Shown here in pieces: positions 15,242-23,227 of a stretch of DNA of 35,403 nt (within the stretch, counting starts at the first letter, position 1; the number at the start of each line of letters is the position of its first letter). Made by a program: the position numbers and the translations under genes. Below the pieces are notes generated by a model. It had not been told where the DNA came from and searched no databases. It saw nothing but the letters and a program-made list of their open reading frames with translations. Origin of the DNA: a virus; IMG/VR virus record IMGVR_UViG_3300044625_001217, positions 1 to 35,403 of that record; one strand, given 5' to 3'.

Positions 15242-15910
15242 ATGACTGTGAATTTATTTAAACAATTTAAACATAATTTAATTGAATCTAATGTTACCTT
15301 ATCTGAAGTTCAGAAAGAAGGTAAGAGATTCTATAGCACTCCAGATGGTGAATTTCCTAGTGTAACTACTGTTGTTGGCTACGGCAAACAACAGTTTTTT
15401 GCTGAATGGAGACGAAAGAATCCTGATGAAAGCCGTAGAGTAACATCACGTGGAACAAAGTTTCATAGTATTATAGAAACTTATATTAGAAACGAACCAT
15501 TGGATATGGAAAATATGTTTCCAAACTTCAAGGCTCTTTTTAATTTAATAAAACCTGCTCTTGACAATATAGACAACATAGCCGCAATAGAAACTCCATT
15601 GTGGTCAAAGATTCTTGGTCTAGCAGGAAGAACAGATTGCATTGCTGAATATAACGGCAAACTTTCCATTATTGACTTCAAGGCAAGCACTAAAGAAAAA
15701 CGCAAACAAGATATTGAAAATTATTTTCTACAAGCAACAGCCTATGCTTTAATGTATCAAGAAAGAACTGGCGTCATAATAGAAAATTTTGTTATATTGA
15801 TTGCTTGTGAAGATGGGTTATTTCAGGTATTTGAAGACAATCCCATAAAGTATGTAAAGAAGTTAAAAAAAGCAATCAATCATTATAGGGAAGAAAATGG
15901 AATACATTAA
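15242..15910 (+). CDS. PD-(D/E)XK exonuclease (Cas4/MGME1-like)
   Basis: Single-strand DNA exonuclease-like protein found in many T4-like cyanophages. Core signature: GTKFHSIIE (His motif), then GLAGRTDCIAEYNGKLSIIDFKAS, giving the D-x(n)-D-x-K catalytic residues, followed by YFLQATAYALMY, the conserved Q-x3-Y helix. 222 aa. It has its own early-type promoter although it lies inside a late region, which fits a DNA-metabolism role. The next gene overlaps its end by 14 bases. Confidence 0.87.
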   Translation: MTVNLFKQFKHNLIESNVTLSEVQKEGKRFYSTPDGEFPSVTTVVGYGKQQFFAEWRRKNPDESRRVTSRGTKFHSIIETYIRNEPLDMENMFPNFKALFNLIKPALDNIDNIAAIETPLWSKILGLAGRTDCIAEYNGKLSIIDFKASTKEKRKQDIENYFLQATAYALMYQERTGVIIENFVILIACEDGLFQVFEDNPIKYVKKLKKAINHYREENGIH

Positions 15911-16472
15911 TATAAGAACACCACAAGAAGAAGTGAACCGCAAGGGATCCAGATGGTGGATCAAGATGAATGACAACTCCAAAGCAAAAACCTGCAGAGA
16001 AGATTTTGTCAAAACATATGGTGGGTTCTTTAAGCAAGAAGCAAAAATTTGGATTTGGGTTTCTCCAGTTATTGAACAAAACGGTTATTGGTTAAAAAAT
16101 ATTCATACAAATGAAAAGGTATTTTTTACCAGTATGGGTGAGTTTGGAAGACAACATGGACTCACTTCAGTTAAAATTTGTGAATTATTAAATGGTAAAA
16201 GAAAGACATATAAGGGGTGGACGGCTTCCGAGGTCCGTGCAGTCAAAGAAACTACCGGACAGCATATAAAGGCAAAGGAACCCAAAAAGAAGAAGATAAT
16301 GGTTCCCAAGATAGTCACCTTTCAAAATACTGATACCGGTGAAGTTATTGTTGTAACCAATATAAAGCAATTTGCCAAACAACATGGTATTTTTCCTGCA
16401 AATTTGTATAAATTAGTGAATGGAAAAGCCAAAAGTGTTAAAAACTTTAAATTACACACTCCTCTGTCCTGA
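15897..16472 (+). CDS. DNA-binding protein with two NUMOD/IENR-like repeats
   Basis: Two similar modules of about 50 residues, each reading as strand, strand, helix-turn-helix: residues about 62-112 (NIHTNEKVFFTSMGEFGRQHGL...LLNGKRK) and about 141-187 (NTDTGEVIVVTNIKQFAKQHGI...LVNGKAK). Such modules are the DNA-recognition tails of GIY-YIG and HNH homing endonucleases. No nuclease motif is visible in the N-terminal 60 residues. AGGGAAGAAA precedes the ATG, which lies in the end of the exonuclease gene. It may be a nuclease-less remnant or a regulator. Confidence 0.75.
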   Translation: MEYINIRTPQEEVNRKGSRWWIKMNDNSKAKTCREDFVKTYGGFFKQEAKIWIWVSPVIEQNGYWLKNIHTNEKVFFTSMGEFGRQHGLTSVKICELLNGKRKTYKGWTASEVRAVKETTGQHIKAKEPKKKKIMVPKIVTFQNTDTGEVIVVTNIKQFAKQHGIFPANLYKLVNGKAKSVKNFKLHTPLS

Positions 16473-16492
16473 TTTGCGTGCTTCTTTTGGTT

Positions 16493-16500
16493 CATAAATA
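16493..16500 (+). promoter_or_regulatory. Late-type octamer CATAAATA, leaderless geometry
   Basis: Six bp before ATG 16507, no Shine-Dalgarno site. Confidence 0.75.
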
Positions 16501-16506
16501 TTTTAA

Positions 16507-18831
16507 ATGAACTTCAAGACCTTATTGCAAATTATTAACGAAGAGTCCCGAGAGCGTGCCGATTCATTTAGAACTACGGGCGAGGCTGTTTCCAAGGAAA
16601 AGGCCACAGATAAAGCCGGGGACTATAAAGCCAAGGATGCTGCTCGTAAGCGTGAAGAACGCTCCAGACAAATTCCTAGAGATAGAAAATCCAAAACAGA
16701 ACTTCTTAAGGATGTTGTCATTGTAAAAACAAAGTCCGGTAGAGTTCAGATTATTTTCAAAGATTCATTTAACAAAGAACAACATGAAGATTTGACAAAA
16801 TCCGGTGCTATCACTTTTGAAGAAGCTAAAAAGATTGCTGGTGATCCTAACTTTGAACAAACCCGTGCATCTAAACTTCTTTTGGGCAATATGAAGGAAA
16901 AACCAAAAGGAGAAAAGAAAGAAAAGGCACCCGAAGCTGAACAAGAAGAGAAGCCTCGCAGACTTTCAAAAAAAGAAATGTTTACTGCGATGACTCAAAT
17001 GTCCGCAGAGCAATTGGCTGCATTGCCTCCAGAGGCAAGAGAAGAATACTTCAAGTCTCAAAGAAATCCACCAACAAATAAAGAATACGATAACAATAGC
17101 TTCGAAGGATTGAGTATTCAATTTGGTATCAGTCCAATCTCTTCTTTGCCTTTCAATCAACAAGTACTAAATGCTATCTTGTTCTTGAGTAAATTAAAGG
17201 TCGGAGCAGGTCAACAAGAGATGCAAACTTTTGCTACACTAAATCCTGGTTCAACAGACTTTACAAAAAGAGCATATCTTCAGGCTAATAAAATTCTTTC
17301 ACAAATTGGCGACGAATGTCTTACTAACCTTATTTCTGCAACTGAAAGCGGAAACAAACAAATGTATTCCGAAGGCTCAGTTGACATGAAGTGTGGTGAA
17401 TATAGATTTAAGATTGAAGCTGGTGGCGAGTTTAGCGTATCAACAGATAAACTAAATCAAAGCAATAAGCTATTCAAAGGTATTCTAGCGAATTCAATCA
17501 ATGCAGCGCTATCAGACCCAAGAATAATGGAATCTGATCCCGGTATTAAGAAGATGCTTGCTAATATAAATCAAAGCAAATCAAAAGTTTCAAACATTTT
17601 GATTTCAAATGAAGCATTGCCAATAATTTTGCAAAATGAAAAGTACGTTCAACAGTTGCAAAATACTCCAGTTATACTTGGTGATGGATCTGAATCTGGA
17701 ACCATTCTTGATGCAGAAGGAAATCTAAATCCTGCAGCATCATTGGAAAACTTGAACAATATTGTTCAAAAAGCCAGTAAAGGAATCTTCAAGAAGGATA
17801 TGGATACTGGAAAGTCGGCAGTTGGAAACTATATTGCCTCTTCCATACTTCGATCATATTTAAGAGGCGATGGGCTCAAAGATCCAAAAGAACAACCCAA
17901 TCACTTAGTAACAGCCAACGGAGTTTTTGCACTTTCTGATGACTATATTCAAGAGATTTCCAACAATGCAGTTCTTAATGCAAAACCTTCTGAGACCCCA
18001 TTGGACGGTGACAATATTTCAAACTTCAAAGGAAAGTCTGTTGAAGAATTGAAAAAATGGCGTTCTATCATTGAAGCAAAAGAAGAAAAAGGTAAAGAAA
18101 AAACTCCTTCATTAAAAGAATTGATGATAGACATCAATACACTAAATCCAATGGAGATTGCTTCAAATTATCTGCAAGCAAATATGGATTTTTCTTTTGA
18201 TGCCAGCTTGATTCCAGGATTTAAACCCGATGATCTAAATGCTGTAGAATACAACTATGTTCGTATTGGCAAAAAGGTTACAAAAATACCAGTAGCCCGT
18301 GCTGATAAGCTTTCAAATCAATTGTTGGGTGAAACATATTTGTTTTTGAATAGTACGTTGGTAGAATCTTTGTCCAATAATTTTGTTCTTTCATCTTTGG
18401 TAAAAGTAAACTTATTAACTTCTTATGAAGCCGATATCCTTGAGCAAGCCACTATGCTTACAGAAAGCGATACCAATCCACTCAAAGAGATGCTGGATAA
18501 GGTTATCGAAAGAGCTACTGCCGTTCCTTTCAAAATATCTCTTCTTGAACAAATTCTTGAAGAATACAAGAGGGATTACAAAATGGAATACCGTAACTAC
18601 CACGGAAAACCAAAACAAAAGAAAGAACGTGCAGCTAGAACCCGTGCCAGAGAACTTATGATCAAAAAAGGTCGCGCCAAAAAAGGCGATGGAAAAGACA
18701 TTGACCATAAAAAACCCTTGAGATCCGGTGGTTCAAACAGCATAAATAACTTGCGCAAGCGTGGTAAGTCTGACAATAGATCAGACAATGGTCATCATAA
18801 AGGTGAGAAACAAAGCAAGGATTGGAAATGA
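16507..18831 (+). CDS. Putative virion protein with C-terminal HNH-like domain (774 aa)
   Basis: N-terminus MNFKTLLQIINEES resembles a capsid-targeting leader of the kind T4 prohead protease removes. Then come a basic charged stretch (residues 20-160), a large mixed helical domain without recognised motifs (about 180-690), and a basic C-terminal segment with GDGKDIDHKKPLRSGG...NNLR (D733-H734, N747/N748), the layout of an HNH nuclease. Late promoter with ATG 6 bp after the octamer. The next gene overlaps by ATGA. Seen: HNH-like motif. Inferred: packaged in the head and perhaps active on host or competing DNA after ejection. Confidence 0.8.
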   Translation: MNFKTLLQIINEESRERADSFRTTGEAVSKEKATDKAGDYKAKDAARKREERSRQIPRDRKSKTELLKDVVIVKTKSGRVQIIFKDSFNKEQHEDLTKSGAITFEEAKKIAGDPNFEQTRASKLLLGNMKEKPKGEKKEKAPEAEQEEKPRRLSKKEMFTAMTQMSAEQLAALPPEAREEYFKSQRNPPTNKEYDNNSFEGLSIQFGISPISSLPFNQQVLNAILFLSKLKVGAGQQEMQTFATLNPGSTDFTKRAYLQANKILSQIGDECLTNLISATESGNKQMYSEGSVDMKCGEYRFKIEAGGEFSVSTDKLNQSNKLFKGILANSINAALSDPRIMESDPGIKKMLANINQSKSKVSNILISNEALPIILQNEKYVQQLQNTPVILGDGSESGTILDAEGNLNPAASLENLNNIVQKASKGIFKKDMDTGKSAVGNYIASSILRSYLRGDGLKDPKEQPNHLVTANGVFALSDDYIQEISNNAVLNAKPSETPLDGDNISNFKGKSVEELKKWRSIIEAKEEKGKEKTPSLKELMIDINTLNPMEIASNYLQANMDFSFDASLIPGFKPDDLNAVEYNYVRIGKKVTKIPVARADKLSNQLLGETYLFLNSTLVESLSNNFVLSSLVKVNLLTSYEADILEQATMLTESDTNPLKEMLDKVIERATAVPFKISLLEQILEEYKRDYKMEYRNYHGKPKQKKERAARTRARELMIKKGRAKKGDGKDIDHKKPLRSGGSNSINNLRKRGKSDNRSDNGHHKGEKQSKDWK

Positions 18832-19076
18832 GTAAGGCTAAGAAACTTGTAGAAAATATTTTTGAGAATTCTAAGTATTCTCATTTATATAAAAAAGACT
18901 CAAATAATAATACTAAAACACAAAATTTTCATTCTAATAATAAAAAATTAAGTAAATGGAATGTTGTGTCTGAATGCTTTGTAAGCAAAATAATGAAATC
19001 TTTGAATGAACACACCTATAATCCCAATCTTTATGGCCTAATGGACATAGAGAAGGATAAAAAAATAGATAAATAA
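18828..19076 (+). CDS. Hypothetical protein (82 aa)
   Basis: Coupled to the preceding gene by an ATGA overlap. Asn/Lys/Ser-rich, hydrophilic, probably partly disordered; no recognised motif. An in-frame ATG at 18822 would extend it by two residues. A late octamer for the following gene overlaps its last codons. Confidence 0.7.
   Translation: MSKAKKLVENIFENSKYSHLYKKDSNNNTKTQNFHSNNKKLSKWNVVSECFVSKIMKSLNEHTYNPNLYGLMDIEKDKKIDK
19068..19075 (+). promoter_or_regulatory. Late-type octamer GATAAATA with Shine-Dalgarno-bearing leader
   Basis: Ten bp before ATG 19086, with AGAGG in the leader. An example of a late gene that is not leaderless. Confidence 0.6.
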
Positions 19077-19085
19077 GAGGAAGCC

Positions 19086-19646
19086 ATGAAATTTAAACAA
19101 TTACTCACAAAAATTCAATCCCTACAAGAAAACGCCCCTGAGGAAACAGAAGGTGGTGGTCTTTTCATTGGTGATCCCCAAGGAAAGAAGGGTCCAAGTG
19201 CCCTAACCAACAAGGGAACATTCAATCTCAAACTTCCTCGTTCTTTGGATGCAATCAATGCAATGCTCCAAGGCTTCTCTTCCAAGGATTATATCGATCC
19301 TGATGAAGTAGTAGCAATCATCAAACAGAAGTTGAACCACTTTGGCTTTGACTTTGAGATGAAAAACAGCCTTCAAGACGGTGAAAATGTCTTCCAACTT
19401 GTTCAATATGGAAGCCCTCAACTCGGAGTCTATGGTCAAAATCCATATGATGATGTTAATGAAAAGGGATTCAAACAAGGTGATGGCATCAAGGAAAAAT
19501 TAGGTTACTCTCTTGACATGGTTGTAAATGTACAAAAGGGTTCCAACATGCTTCGTAAGATAAACGTGATGATCGTCCCCGCTATGGACGGCAGTATAAG
19601 AGATGTTGATAATGGTACAGACCCAGGTTGCGGTTGCCAACACTAA
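19086..19646 (+). CDS. Putative late structural protein with capsid-targeting-like N-terminus (186 aa)
   Basis: Begins MKFKQLLTKIQSLQENAPEE, similar in pattern to the leaders of the 16507 and 35326 products, with a possible hydrophobic-x-Glu cleavage site at LQE. A compact alpha/beta domain follows (residues about 40-175; KINVMIVPAMDGSIRDVDNG) and the protein ends in GCGCQH. No family recognised. AGAGG upstream supports the start. Confidence 0.78.
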   Translation: MKFKQLLTKIQSLQENAPEETEGGGLFIGDPQGKKGPSALTNKGTFNLKLPRSLDAINAMLQGFSSKDYIDPDEVVAIIKQKLNHFGFDFEMKNSLQDGENVFQLVQYGSPQLGVYGQNPYDDVNEKGFKQGDGIKEKLGYSLDMVVNVQKGSNMLRKINVMIVPAMDGSIRDVDNGTDPGCGCQH

Positions 19647-19653
19647 TAATGTA

Positions 19654-20055
19654 ATGAATTCAAAACAATCCTTGACAGAAGATAATTTTTTGGACTTCTG
19701 CAAGGATTGTTATTTCAATCCTGAGTGTTCAGGCAAGAATGAATTTATTGATGATTTGAAGCGCATTAAGTACATAAAAAGACTTATACAGAAGATTCAC
19801 AAACAGAAAACCTTGAAATCTATTCGGGAAAGACTGATTCTAAACCATCTTATAATTTTAAGAAATGTGTTCGGGGAAGAAAAATCAGCTAGAATTTTGT
19901 TTTTTAGACTTGAGCCAAGACTTCATTCTTATTTGAAGTCTTTCTTAGTTTATTTGGAATTTAATATTCAAGGTATCCCGGAAACAGACTATAAACTTTT
20001 GAATACTGATGTCAGAGTAGATAGAAAATTGTTTCTGATGGATTCTGAGAAGTAA
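19654..20055 (+). CDS. Conserved T4-like phage hypothetical protein (133 aa)
   Basis: N-terminal Cys-containing segment (FCKDCYFNPEC, residues about 14-24) followed by a long basic helical region ending in the conserved-looking block LILNHLIILRNVFGEEKSARILFFRLE. I recall similar proteins of unknown function in T4-like cyanophages. ATG 19654 is chosen because in-frame ATGs further upstream lie within the previous gene. Weak ribosome-binding signal. Confidence 0.8.
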   Translation: MNSKQSLTEDNFLDFCKDCYFNPECSGKNEFIDDLKRIKYIKRLIQKIHKQKTLKSIRERLILNHLIILRNVFGEEKSARILFFRLEPRLHSYLKSFLVYLEFNIQGIPETDYKLLNTDVRVDRKLFLMDSEK

Positions 20056-20056
20056 A

Positions 20057-20064
20057 TCTAAATA
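20057..20064 (+). promoter_or_regulatory. Late-type octamer TCTAAATA, leaderless geometry
   Basis: Six bp before ATG 20071; no Shine-Dalgarno site. Confidence 0.75.
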
Positions 20065-20070
20065 TTTTAT

Positions 20071-21720
20071 ATGAACTATGGTTCTCTAGTACCCTCATTC
20101 TATTTTTACAAGTTTGCTGAGTCAATCAGCCAACCATATACATCTTTTGCAGCCTATAGAGCCGGAGCCATTGATGACAATGGTAATCTAGTCAAGCCAG
20201 AGAGCAGCATAGATCCATATGAGTATTTTATTATTAAATTAAAGAAAATTTTTGAGCAGCTTCCTCCGGGGCTTACAAAGTATCAGTTGGCAAACTATAC
20301 ATCCGCATTAAATTATTTTGCAGAAGAAGCAGAAAAGTTTAATATTGAAAAGGAACACTATATTGCATTGGTCGAAGGTATTCTTGCAGCTCAATGTGGC
20401 CCCGAAGCAAGTTACATCGAACTATTAGAAGACATGAGTGCAGGTGGTATGGCTGTTGCTGGTGATTCGGCTGGTTACAATACTGGTGGTGTTTCAGGCT
20501 TTGATCCAGTAATGGCTCCAATGCAAAGACGTAAACCAGTTGCAGATAATATGTTCCATATGTTTGATGTATCTGAAAATGATTTTTCAAAAATATCAAA
20601 CAATCAAATGAATGATATTGAGTATCTTCGTAGATTTGGAATTCGTAATCCTGAGTCTACATTGATTGTAAGAAACAGCAAAAATGGAAATCTTTATACT
20701 GTTCCTAAAAAAAAGAAACTAAAAGAAGAATATAATTTAAATTTTTTATTTGAACAAAGTGAAGTTGAACAATATACCGATACAGTAAACGATACAGGAA
20801 CAAATGTGTCAACTCTAAGAAACAGCGAAGAAGGAAAACAAAAGATTGCTACTGGACAATCTTTTCACGATGCATTTGCAACTCATTTAAAAAATCAAGG
20901 GTATGCACAAATATCAGCTCCACAAGAACATCATAAAAGAGATAGACAAGCCTTTGATACATTTCATAAAGAAATGCCGGAAAAATCATTTTATGTCAGT
21001 GAAGATGCCAGTGTATCTGGTGGACATGATGCTTTTGTAAAAGTACACCATGAATTATCTGCTCCCTTTGAATTAAAGGGATTGGGTGAAAATGTTAGTT
21101 CTAAAAAACCAGAAATCACTCCCATCAGCGTTGGTGAAGGACTATTTAAAAATGGAAAAAGTGCATTGGAAAGAGGAATTAATTTAGTTGCTAAAAAATT
21201 AAAATTAGATGTATCCAAAATCAATAGCAATTTAGAAAGATATAGAAGCCGTTCTCCTGGTTCAAGAAGTTCTGTTCTTTCTGTATTTAAACAAGGATTG
21301 GGAATCCCATCACAAGAGATGCGCAATATATCTCAATCAATTGGTGGACATGTTGATAAAATGCTCCAACAGGGAGAAAAAATATTTTTAATAGGAAATA
21401 AAAAACGGGGCTTGATGGCTTTGTCTTCTTCTAAATCAAGAACTACTAATTCTGAACAAGGAGAAGAAATCTCACATCCTCTTTATGGAGCTCATGATAA
21501 GATCTTAAAAGAAATTGGATTACATACAACTGGTTTATTTGGAGAACATGTTGATTATGCAAGACCTCCAAGATACAAACCCGTCACTAAAAAAGAAAAA
21601 GAATCTGGTAAAAAATCCAGTAAAAGAATTATTGCTTCATTAGAAGCTGTGTTTCCAGAAGAAGCACACCCAAATTATAAATCTATAAAACATAACGCCG
21701 AAAGAATTTTCGGCGTATGA
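20071..21720 (+). CDS. Putative virion protein with PD-(D/E)XK-like nuclease region (549 aa)
   Basis: The N-terminal 210 residues (FYKFAESISQPYTSFAAYRAG...) resemble a conserved structural-protein domain of T4-like marine phages. After a basic linker (KKKKLKEEYNLNFLFEQ) comes a second part: FHDAFATHLKNQGY, GGHDAFV with Asp320, then APFELKG with Glu334 and Lys336. This D...E-x-K spacing on a predicted strand is what PD-(D/E)XK nucleases show, but the call rests on motif reading alone. The basic C-terminus is consistent with DNA binding. Late leaderless promoter. Confidence 0.75.
   Translation: MNYGSLVPSFYFYKFAESISQPYTSFAAYRAGAIDDNGNLVKPESSIDPYEYFIIKLKKIFEQLPPGLTKYQLANYTSALNYFAEEAEKFNIEKEHYIALVEGILAAQCGPEASYIELLEDMSAGGMAVAGDSAGYNTGGVSGFDPVMAPMQRRKPVADNMFHMFDVSENDFSKISNNQMNDIEYLRRFGIRNPESTLIVRNSKNGNLYTVPKKKKLKEEYNLNFLFEQSEVEQYTDTVNDTGTNVSTLRNSEEGKQKIATGQSFHDAFATHLKNQGYAQISAPQEHHKRDRQAFDTFHKEMPEKSFYVSEDASVSGGHDAFVKVHHELSAPFELKGLGENVSSKKPEITPISVGEGLFKNGKSALERGINLVAKKLKLDVSKINSNLERYRSRSPGSRSSVLSVFKQGLGIPSQEMRNISQSIGGHVDKMLQQGEKIFLIGNKKRGLMALSSSKSRTTNSEQGEEISHPLYGAHDKILKEIGLHTTGLFGEHVDYARPPRYKPVTKKEKESGKKSSKRIIASLEAVFPEEAHPNYKSIKHNAERIFGV
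21695..21716. terminator. Perfect 9-bp stem-loop at a convergent gene junction
   Basis: ACGCCGAAA pairs with TTTCGGCGT around a GAAT loop, inside the last codons of the 20071 gene and just before the convergent 21725 gene end. No T-tract follows on either strand, so it may stabilise mRNA 3' ends or act as a weak terminator rather than be a classical one. Confidence 0.5.
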
Positions 21721-21724
21721 TTGA

Positions 21725-21940
21725 TCAATCCTGAATAAAACTTTTACAACACTTCGGTTTAGTGCAGCCAGAGTTTGCTCTGGCTTCATTGATGATCTTA
21801 TTGTGGGCATCTTCCCAACCAGCAAGCCATTCTTGCCAGTATACAGAATTAGATTCAAAAATATTAGAGGCCTTATCGCCGCCATTCATTCTAGTATCAT
21901 ACCCCTTTTTATATGCTGAACCTGGAACGTAATCTGTCAT
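21725..21940 (-). CDS. Ribosome modulation factor (RMF)-like protein
   Basis: 71 aa. The layout AYKKGYDTRMNGG ... WQEWLAGWEDA matches RMF, where an A-x3-G-Y-x5-G block is followed by a W-L-x-G-W-x-(E/D)-A block. RMF binds the 30S platform near the 16S rRNA 3' end and inactivates ribosomes in stationary phase. A Cys-rich tail (CTKPKCC) is extra. Strong AGGAG ribosome-binding site and ATGA overlap with the gene before it. Last gene of a four-gene operon behind a leaderless early promoter. Similarity is by pattern only. Confidence 0.6.
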   Translation of the reverse strand: MTDYVPGSAYKKGYDTRMNGGDKASNIFESNSVYWQEWLAGWEDAHNKIINEARANSGCTKPKCCKSFIQD

Positions 21941-22371
21941 GGCTTCTCCTTTGGATCAATTGGAACCATTATGATTTGACTAAGAAGCTTGTCAAGAGCC
22001 TTAACGTGAGCACGTTGTTCAGTAATGTTTAGATATCCACGAATCTCAATAAGTTTTTCATAATCTTCACGAGAGAAGGTGGTCGTAGTCTTTGCGGGCT
22101 GTGACTTCTTCATTGGACGACGATTGTTCATGGGATTCTTGGGCTTAGAATTATTCTTGCTCCATTCCTTCATGATGTCATCAATGTTCATATACTCTTT
22201 CATACTTTCAGTGAAGTCTTGCCCACTGTTGATATCATTCCACATCTTGCGGAACTCGGGGCTCATATTGCCATAGAAGAAGAACCCATTGGGATTATTG
22301 TTTGGGTTGTTGGCATCATCATCGTCGCTATTCTGCCAGTTCTTGAAATCATTATAATCAGAATTATTCAT
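21937..22371 (-). CDS. Hypothetical low-complexity acidic protein (144 aa)
   Basis: Asn/Asp-rich N-terminal third, a helical middle, a basic PMNNRRPMKKSQPAK linker and a C-terminal helical segment (EDYEKLIEIRGYLNITEQRAHVK). AAGGAAA precedes the ATG. Same operon as the RMF-like gene. Family not recognised. Confidence 0.78.
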   Translation of the reverse strand: MNNSDYNDFKNWQNSDDDDANNPNNNPNGFFFYGNMSPEFRKMWNDINSGQDFTESMKEYMNIDDIMKEWSKNNSKPKNPMNNRRPMKKSQPAKTTTTFSREDYEKLIEIRGYLNITEQRAHVKALDKLLSQIIMVPIDPKEKP

Positions 22372-22379
22372 ATCTTTCC

Positions 22380-22679
22380 TTAGTTAGTGTCAAAAATTTG
22401 TTCGTAAACCAATTTGCTCCGATTGTCTGTAACAGAGACATATCGAACGTGACGGCTCATTGCATCACTGATATTTAGTGGATCCTTGGGACCAAATGCC
22501 ATGTGCTTGATCCAAGCAGGACATCCACCAAGGGAAATACGAACTTCGGCACCAGTTGCATCAGTACCATAAAAATCAAATGCAGCCTTCTCACCATCAT
22601 AATAGGTGAAAAAGCAATCGATAGAATCATATTTCTTGCGAACATCCGCAAGAGTCATTTCTGTAGCAGTTTTAGCCAT
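22380..22679 (-). CDS. Hypothetical protein (99 aa)
   Basis: Its ATG overlaps the stop of the upstream 57-aa gene by 8 bases, so it is likely read by re-initiation. A small alpha/beta protein (CFFTYYDGEKAAFDFYGTDATGAEVRISLGG, then PAWIKHMAFGPKDPL). No catalytic motif or family recognised. Confidence 0.78.
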   Translation of the reverse strand: MAKTATEMTLADVRKKYDSIDCFFTYYDGEKAAFDFYGTDATGAEVRISLGGCPAWIKHMAFGPKDPLNISDAMSRHVRYVSVTDNRSKLVYEQIFDTN

Positions 22680-22845
22680 TAGGCAATCTCACTTGCTTGA
22701 TTAAAATAGGTAGTTGGCCATTCGCGTCAAGCGCACGAAGAGTACCAACTTTAGCCTCCATGAGGCTTTTGTGACGGTTATTACGAAGGCGGGTTTTGCG
22801 TTTTCTGTGCGCCCGAGCAGTTATACGTTGTTTAGAATTAGGCAT
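22672..22845 (-). CDS. Small basic protein (57 aa), leaderless first gene of operon
   Basis: Short gene with an Arg/Lys-rich N-terminal half (RITARAHRKRKTRLRNNRHK) that suggests nucleic-acid or ribosome binding, and a hydrophobic C-terminal strand. The ATG lies exactly 6 bp after the TATACT of a strong promoter, leaving no room for a Shine-Dalgarno site. It leads the operon that ends with the RMF-like gene. Function unknown. Confidence 0.75.
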   Translation of the reverse strand: MPNSKQRITARAHRKRKTRLRNNRHKSLMEAKVGTLRALDANGQLPILIKQVRLPNG

Positions 22846-22851
22846 ATGAAT

Positions 22852-22879
22852 AGTATACTCCTTATTTATGGTCTGTCAA
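22852..22879 (-). promoter_or_regulatory. Strong early promoter, leaderless geometry
   Basis: On the minus strand TTGACA (22874-22879), 16 bp, TATACT (22852-22857), 6 bp, ATG. Immediately downstream of the tmRNA terminator. Confidence 0.88.
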
Positions 22880-22884
22880 ATAAC

Positions 22885-22908
22885 AAAACCCCCTTTGAGG
22901 GGGGTTTT
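22885..22908 (-). terminator. Rho-independent terminator of tmRNA transcript
   Basis: AAAACCCCC ... GGGGGTTTT stem-loop followed on the minus strand by a T-rich tract. Sits between the tmRNA and the next promoter. Confidence 0.88.
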
Positions 22909-23227
22909 GGGTCGATTCAGATGCGGGAGACCAAACCCCACTGCTTCAAGCAGCCATTGCCATATAGTTGGCAATTATTTTTTGCAACTGTTTATTTACG
23001 ACACTTGTTACCCGTGTCGGGTATCTCCTTCTTCATTACTTTGCGCCAATCGATTCCTTTCGACCCCGTGACCCGAAGCCTAGGACTTCGGGAAATGCCC
23101 CGCTGCTACGAGGACTTGGCTCGCCGTTTTCAGAGGATTGCAGATTCTCTGACTTAGGCTAATGGAGTCGGGGGGATTCGAACCCCCGTCTTGTACGCAT
23201 TTCAATCCAATATCAACAATACCATTA
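22909..23227 (-). ncRNA. ssrA: Circularly permuted (two-piece) tmRNA
   Basis: Read on the minus strand. First comes the acceptor piece ending at 23163: T-arm GGGGG-TTCGAAT-CCCCC, then CGACTCC and discriminator A, no encoded CCA. A linker of about 95 nt follows, then the coding piece starting at 23067 with GGGGTCG, which pairs with CGACTCC over 7 bp (one G-U). Next are a D-loop-like GGAATCGATTG, a 5-bp GCGCA that pairs with TGCGT in the acceptor piece (helix 2), and a clear pseudoknot (23000-23022: ACCC/GGGT and GACAC/GTGTC). A tag frame then ends ANYMAMAA-stop (22946-22972). Piece ends, the resume codon and processing sites are approximate. Confidence 0.82.
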
